A stretch of 7,848 bases of DNA from Deltaproteobacteria bacterium (lineage in GTDB: Bacteria; Desulfobacterota; Binatia; Binatales; Binataceae), in the NCBI GenBank assembly GCA_003161515.1, contig PMOH01000338.1, positions 1,459 through 9,306 of the forward strand. The letters are read 5' to 3'. The notes below the pieces were generated by a model that saw only the letters and a program-made list of their open reading frames with translations, did not search any database and was not told the DNA's origin. Of this stretch, positions 6,615 to 7,848 are shown piece by piece. How positions within the stretch are numbered: position 1 is the stretch's first letter; every line of letters starts with the position of its first letter. A program made the position numbers and the translations under genes.

Positions 6615-7312
6615 CGCCCTTCGACTTTGCGAAATCGCATGATGATATTTTCGTCCATCAGCAGGCTCGCACTGGTCATGAAGCCGAACAGCTCGCGATT
6701 GATTTTGCGCTGCTCTGGCTGCTTCACGCGCCCATAAAGCATCCACGAGAATCCCGCGATGAACGGCCACAGAATTGGCGCGAGGATTCGCGATCTCATC
6801 TTGCGCCGGCTGCGCCCGATTGCGTCCATCCGCAGTCCAGCGCCCCACGCAATCCAGTGCAGGTCGTTGAGACCCATCACGTGCCAGTTGCGCCCGTCCG
6901 CGACGCGATATTTGTACGCCAGCGGCGCGCGCCGTCCCTTGTAGTAGCCGCTCAGCAGGTAATGTATCCGCGAGCTGACGTTCAGGCGATTCGGCGTCGT
7001 GACGATCGCGACCGCGCCGGGACGCATCACTCGCGAGATTTCGCCGAGCATGTGCGGGATGTCCGCGAGATGCTCGATCACTTCAAGCATCATCACCAGG
7101 TCGAAGCTCGCGCTGCTGAACGGGAGATCGTTGTCGAGGTTGACCGCAATCCAGCCGGGCTTGCGCGTGCGATACTCGGTCGAAACGACGCGCCATCCGC
7201 GCTCCGCCAGCATCCGGCTCGAAAGACCGTCGCCCGCACTCAAGTCCAGCGCGAGCGCCGACACCTCCGGCGCCGGCGCCAGCGCTACAGCGCCGCGAAC
7301 CCGTTCACTCAT
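6611..7312 (-). CDS. Class I SAM-dependent methyltransferase
   Basis: The 233-residue product has a class I methyltransferase core. Motif I ALDLSAGDGLSSRML is at 21-35, with Asp23, Gly27 and Gly29. Glu46 ends the second strand (VVSTEY) and would bind the SAM ribose. FDLVMMLEVIEHLAD (70-84) is the UbiE/COQ5-like motif IV region, and LGEISRVMRPGAVAIVTTPN (89-108) follows. The C-terminal third holds a hydrophobic stretch (about 176-194, ILAPILWPFIAGFSWMLYG) that could associate with the membrane. The substrate is unknown. Coupling to the downstream GT2 gene by a TTGA overlap suggests methylation of a surface glycan or lipid-linked intermediate. There is no clear ribosome-binding site before ATG 7312. 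A promoter-like pair ends only 11 nt upstream, so the mRNA may be leaderless or nearly so. Confidence 0.9.
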   Translation of the reverse strand: MSERVRGAVALAPAPEVSALALDLSAGDGLSSRMLAERGWRVVSTEYRTRKPGWIAVNLDNDLPFSSASFDLVMMLEVIEHLADIPHMLGEISRVMRPGAVAIVTTPNRLNVSSRIHYLLSGYYKGRRAPLAYKYRVADGRNWHVMGLNDLHWIAWGAGLRMDAIGRSRRKMRSRILAPILWPFIAGFSWMLYGRVKQPEQRKINRELFGFMTSASLLMDENIIMRFRKVEGR

Positions 7313-7323
7313 CGTAACCGAAG

Positions 7324-7352
7324 ATTGTGTGTCACTGGCGCTGCATGCTCAA
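7324..7352 (-). promoter_or_regulatory. Possible promoter of the methyltransferase-GT2 pair
   Basis: On the minus strand TTGAGC (complement of 7347-7352) and CACAAT (complement of 7324-7329) are separated by exactly 17 bp; each matches the sigma-70 consensus at four of six positions. The -10 box ends 11 nt before ATG 7312, so the transcript would start within a few bases of the start codon. This agrees with the absent Shine-Dalgarno sequence. Confidence 0.35.
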
Positions 7353-7418
7353 GACGTCGGCGCGAGCCGCGCTCGCCTGCGTTGCACTAAGCTTTTCCTG
7401 TTGCGATATTGGTTAGGA

Positions 7419-7628
7419 ATGAAAAAACTGGCAAAGCTGATACTAAGAGCCGCGGCGGTGCCGGTGCTGGCCCTGGTTCTCATGGGCGTAGGTGGACAAT
7501 TCATTGGTCGCGCAACCGGGCTCAGAATCCTAAATTACATCCCGCCAAACCTCACGCCTTCAGTCGAAATTGTGTGCGTGGTGGTTCAAGAGAACCAAGC
7601 CTCAGATTTATTCCAACTTCCCAACTAG
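7419..7628 (+). pseudogene. N-terminal remnant of a phosphoesterase-like exported protein
   Basis: The reading frame from ATG 7419 gives 69 residues. It opens MKKLAKLILRAAAVPVLALV, a basic N-region plus hydrophobic core (about 12-26) like a signal peptide or membrane anchor. Residues 49-66 end in VCVVVQENQASDLFQ. This resembles the first motif of the PF04185 phosphoesterase (phospholipase C/acid phosphatase) family, usually of the form VVVIVQENRTPDNLF, but is one residue short and lacks the Arg. The frame then stops, and none of the several hundred residues expected follow in any frame before the tRNA gene. AGGA abuts the ATG, too close for a good ribosome-binding site. I read it as a decayed or truncated gene, possibly cut when this junction formed. 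It could instead be a small membrane peptide or chance ORF; the family link rests on one short motif. Confidence 0.4.
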
Positions 7629-7691
7629 CCCAACTCTGATTGGCGGGTTCGAAACGCCGGTATCGCGCGACAATTCGAACCCCGTCTTGAA

Positions 7692-7722
7692 TTGGAATCA
7701 TCAGCCGGTTAAACCCTATACT
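7692..7722 (+). promoter_or_regulatory. Promoter-like sequence of tRNA-Leu
   Basis: TATACT (7717-7722) matches the -10 consensus at five of six positions. TTGGAA (7692-7697) is a four-of-six -35 candidate at a rather long 19-bp spacing. Transcription would start a few bases before the tRNA, at about 7729, as expected for a tRNA gene. Confidence 0.5.
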
Positions 7723-7734
7723 CTTGCCGTGATC

Positions 7735-7820
7735 GCGAGAGTGGCGGAATGGCAGACGCGCAAGGCTCAGGACCTTGTGAGCGCAAGCTCGTAGGGGTTC
7801 AAGTCCCCTCTCTCGCACCA
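7735..7820 (+). tRNA. tRNA-Leu (anticodon CAG)
   Basis: This is a complete class II tRNA that reads CUG leucine codons. The acceptor arms GCGAGAG (7735-7741) and CTCTCGC (7810-7816) pair fully, followed by discriminator A and an encoded CCA (7818-7820). The anticodon stem CAAGG/CCTTG (7761-7765/7773-7777) encloses loop CTCAGGA with CAG at 7768-7770. The long variable arm has a GAGC/GCTC stem (7779-7782/7787-7790) with a GCAA loop. The T arm is AGGGG-TTCAAGT-CCCCT (7793-7809). The long variable arm and A73 agree with leucine identity. ORFs over it on either strand (for example RVAEWQTR) are tRNA translations and not genes. Confidence 0.97.
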
Positions 7821-7848
7821 GCTTTTCCTGTTCCCCTCTCCAGAAGGG

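Noticed and set aside
5916..6737. 273-residue plus-strand ORF antisense to the GT2 gene
   Set aside because: The minus strand encodes all GT2 motifs, and the antisense product has none.
7640..7680. gggttcgaaacgcc and caattcgaacccc as tRNA T-arm remnants (a possible att duplication)
   Set aside because: The resemblance rests on the ttcgaa palindrome. Stems of proper length do not form, and the sequence does not match the T arm of the adjacent tRNA-Leu (ttcaagt).
7570..7818. Short ORFs on both strands over the tRNA (RVAEWQTR and RERGLEPLRA-type peptides)
   Set aside because: These peptides are characteristic spurious translations of tRNA-Leu sequence.

Overview
The window is GC-rich, densely coded bacterial chromosome with Gram-negative character. 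It holds an LPS-core/WaaG-like glycosyltransferase, an MJ0042-type zinc-ribbon membrane protein and the glycine cleavage H protein. These families, plus dispersed repeats of the 'gtgtcatcccgagcgaagccgag' type, would fit a soil or sediment lineage such as Binatota/Desulfobacterota, Acidobacteriota or Myxococcota. No marker fixes the phylum, so this is an inference.

Left part (1-2477). Positions 1-176 hold a non-coding dispersed repeat. Two minus-strand genes follow and probably form one transcript: alanine dehydrogenase (ald, 2226 to 1123), then an atypical short-chain dehydrogenase/NAD-epimerase (1094 to 198), 28 bp apart. ald is divergent from gcvH across a 251-bp spacer. That spacer contains a perfect 7-bp dyad centred on a TTGACT -35-like box for ald, and a TTGACA box pointing at gcvH.

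Middle (2478-5442). gcvH (plus) stands alone, without gcvT or gcvP, and converges with a gap of only 16 bp on a minus-strand gene for an MJ0042 zinc-ribbon/one-TM/DUF3426-like protein. Divergent from that gene is a GT-B glycosyltransferase of family 4 (4317-5442). Its reading frame is broken by what looks like one extra T at 4578-4580.

Right part (5443-7848). The 326-bp convergent spacer 5443-5768 carries no gene. It holds two hairpin-forming inverted repeats and a second, fuller copy of the dispersed repeat. Then come two translationally coupled minus-strand genes: a SAM-dependent methyltransferase (7312 to 6611) and a family-2 glycosyltransferase (6614 to 5769, TTG start overlapping the TGA stop). 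With the GT4 gene these look like a small cell-surface glycan (LPS core, O-antigen or capsule) locus. The end holds a short remnant that looks like the N-terminus of an exported phosphoesterase, then a complete tRNA-Leu(CAG) gene with its own promoter-like sequence and encoded CCA.

Overall this is mostly ordinary housekeeping and surface-polysaccharide DNA. I see no CRISPR array, transposase, integrase, toxin-antitoxin pair or defence module. The points worth a second look are the GT4 frameshift, the repeat family with its GCGAAGC mini-hairpin cores, the ald/gcvH dyad and the degenerate phosphoesterase start beside the tRNA.
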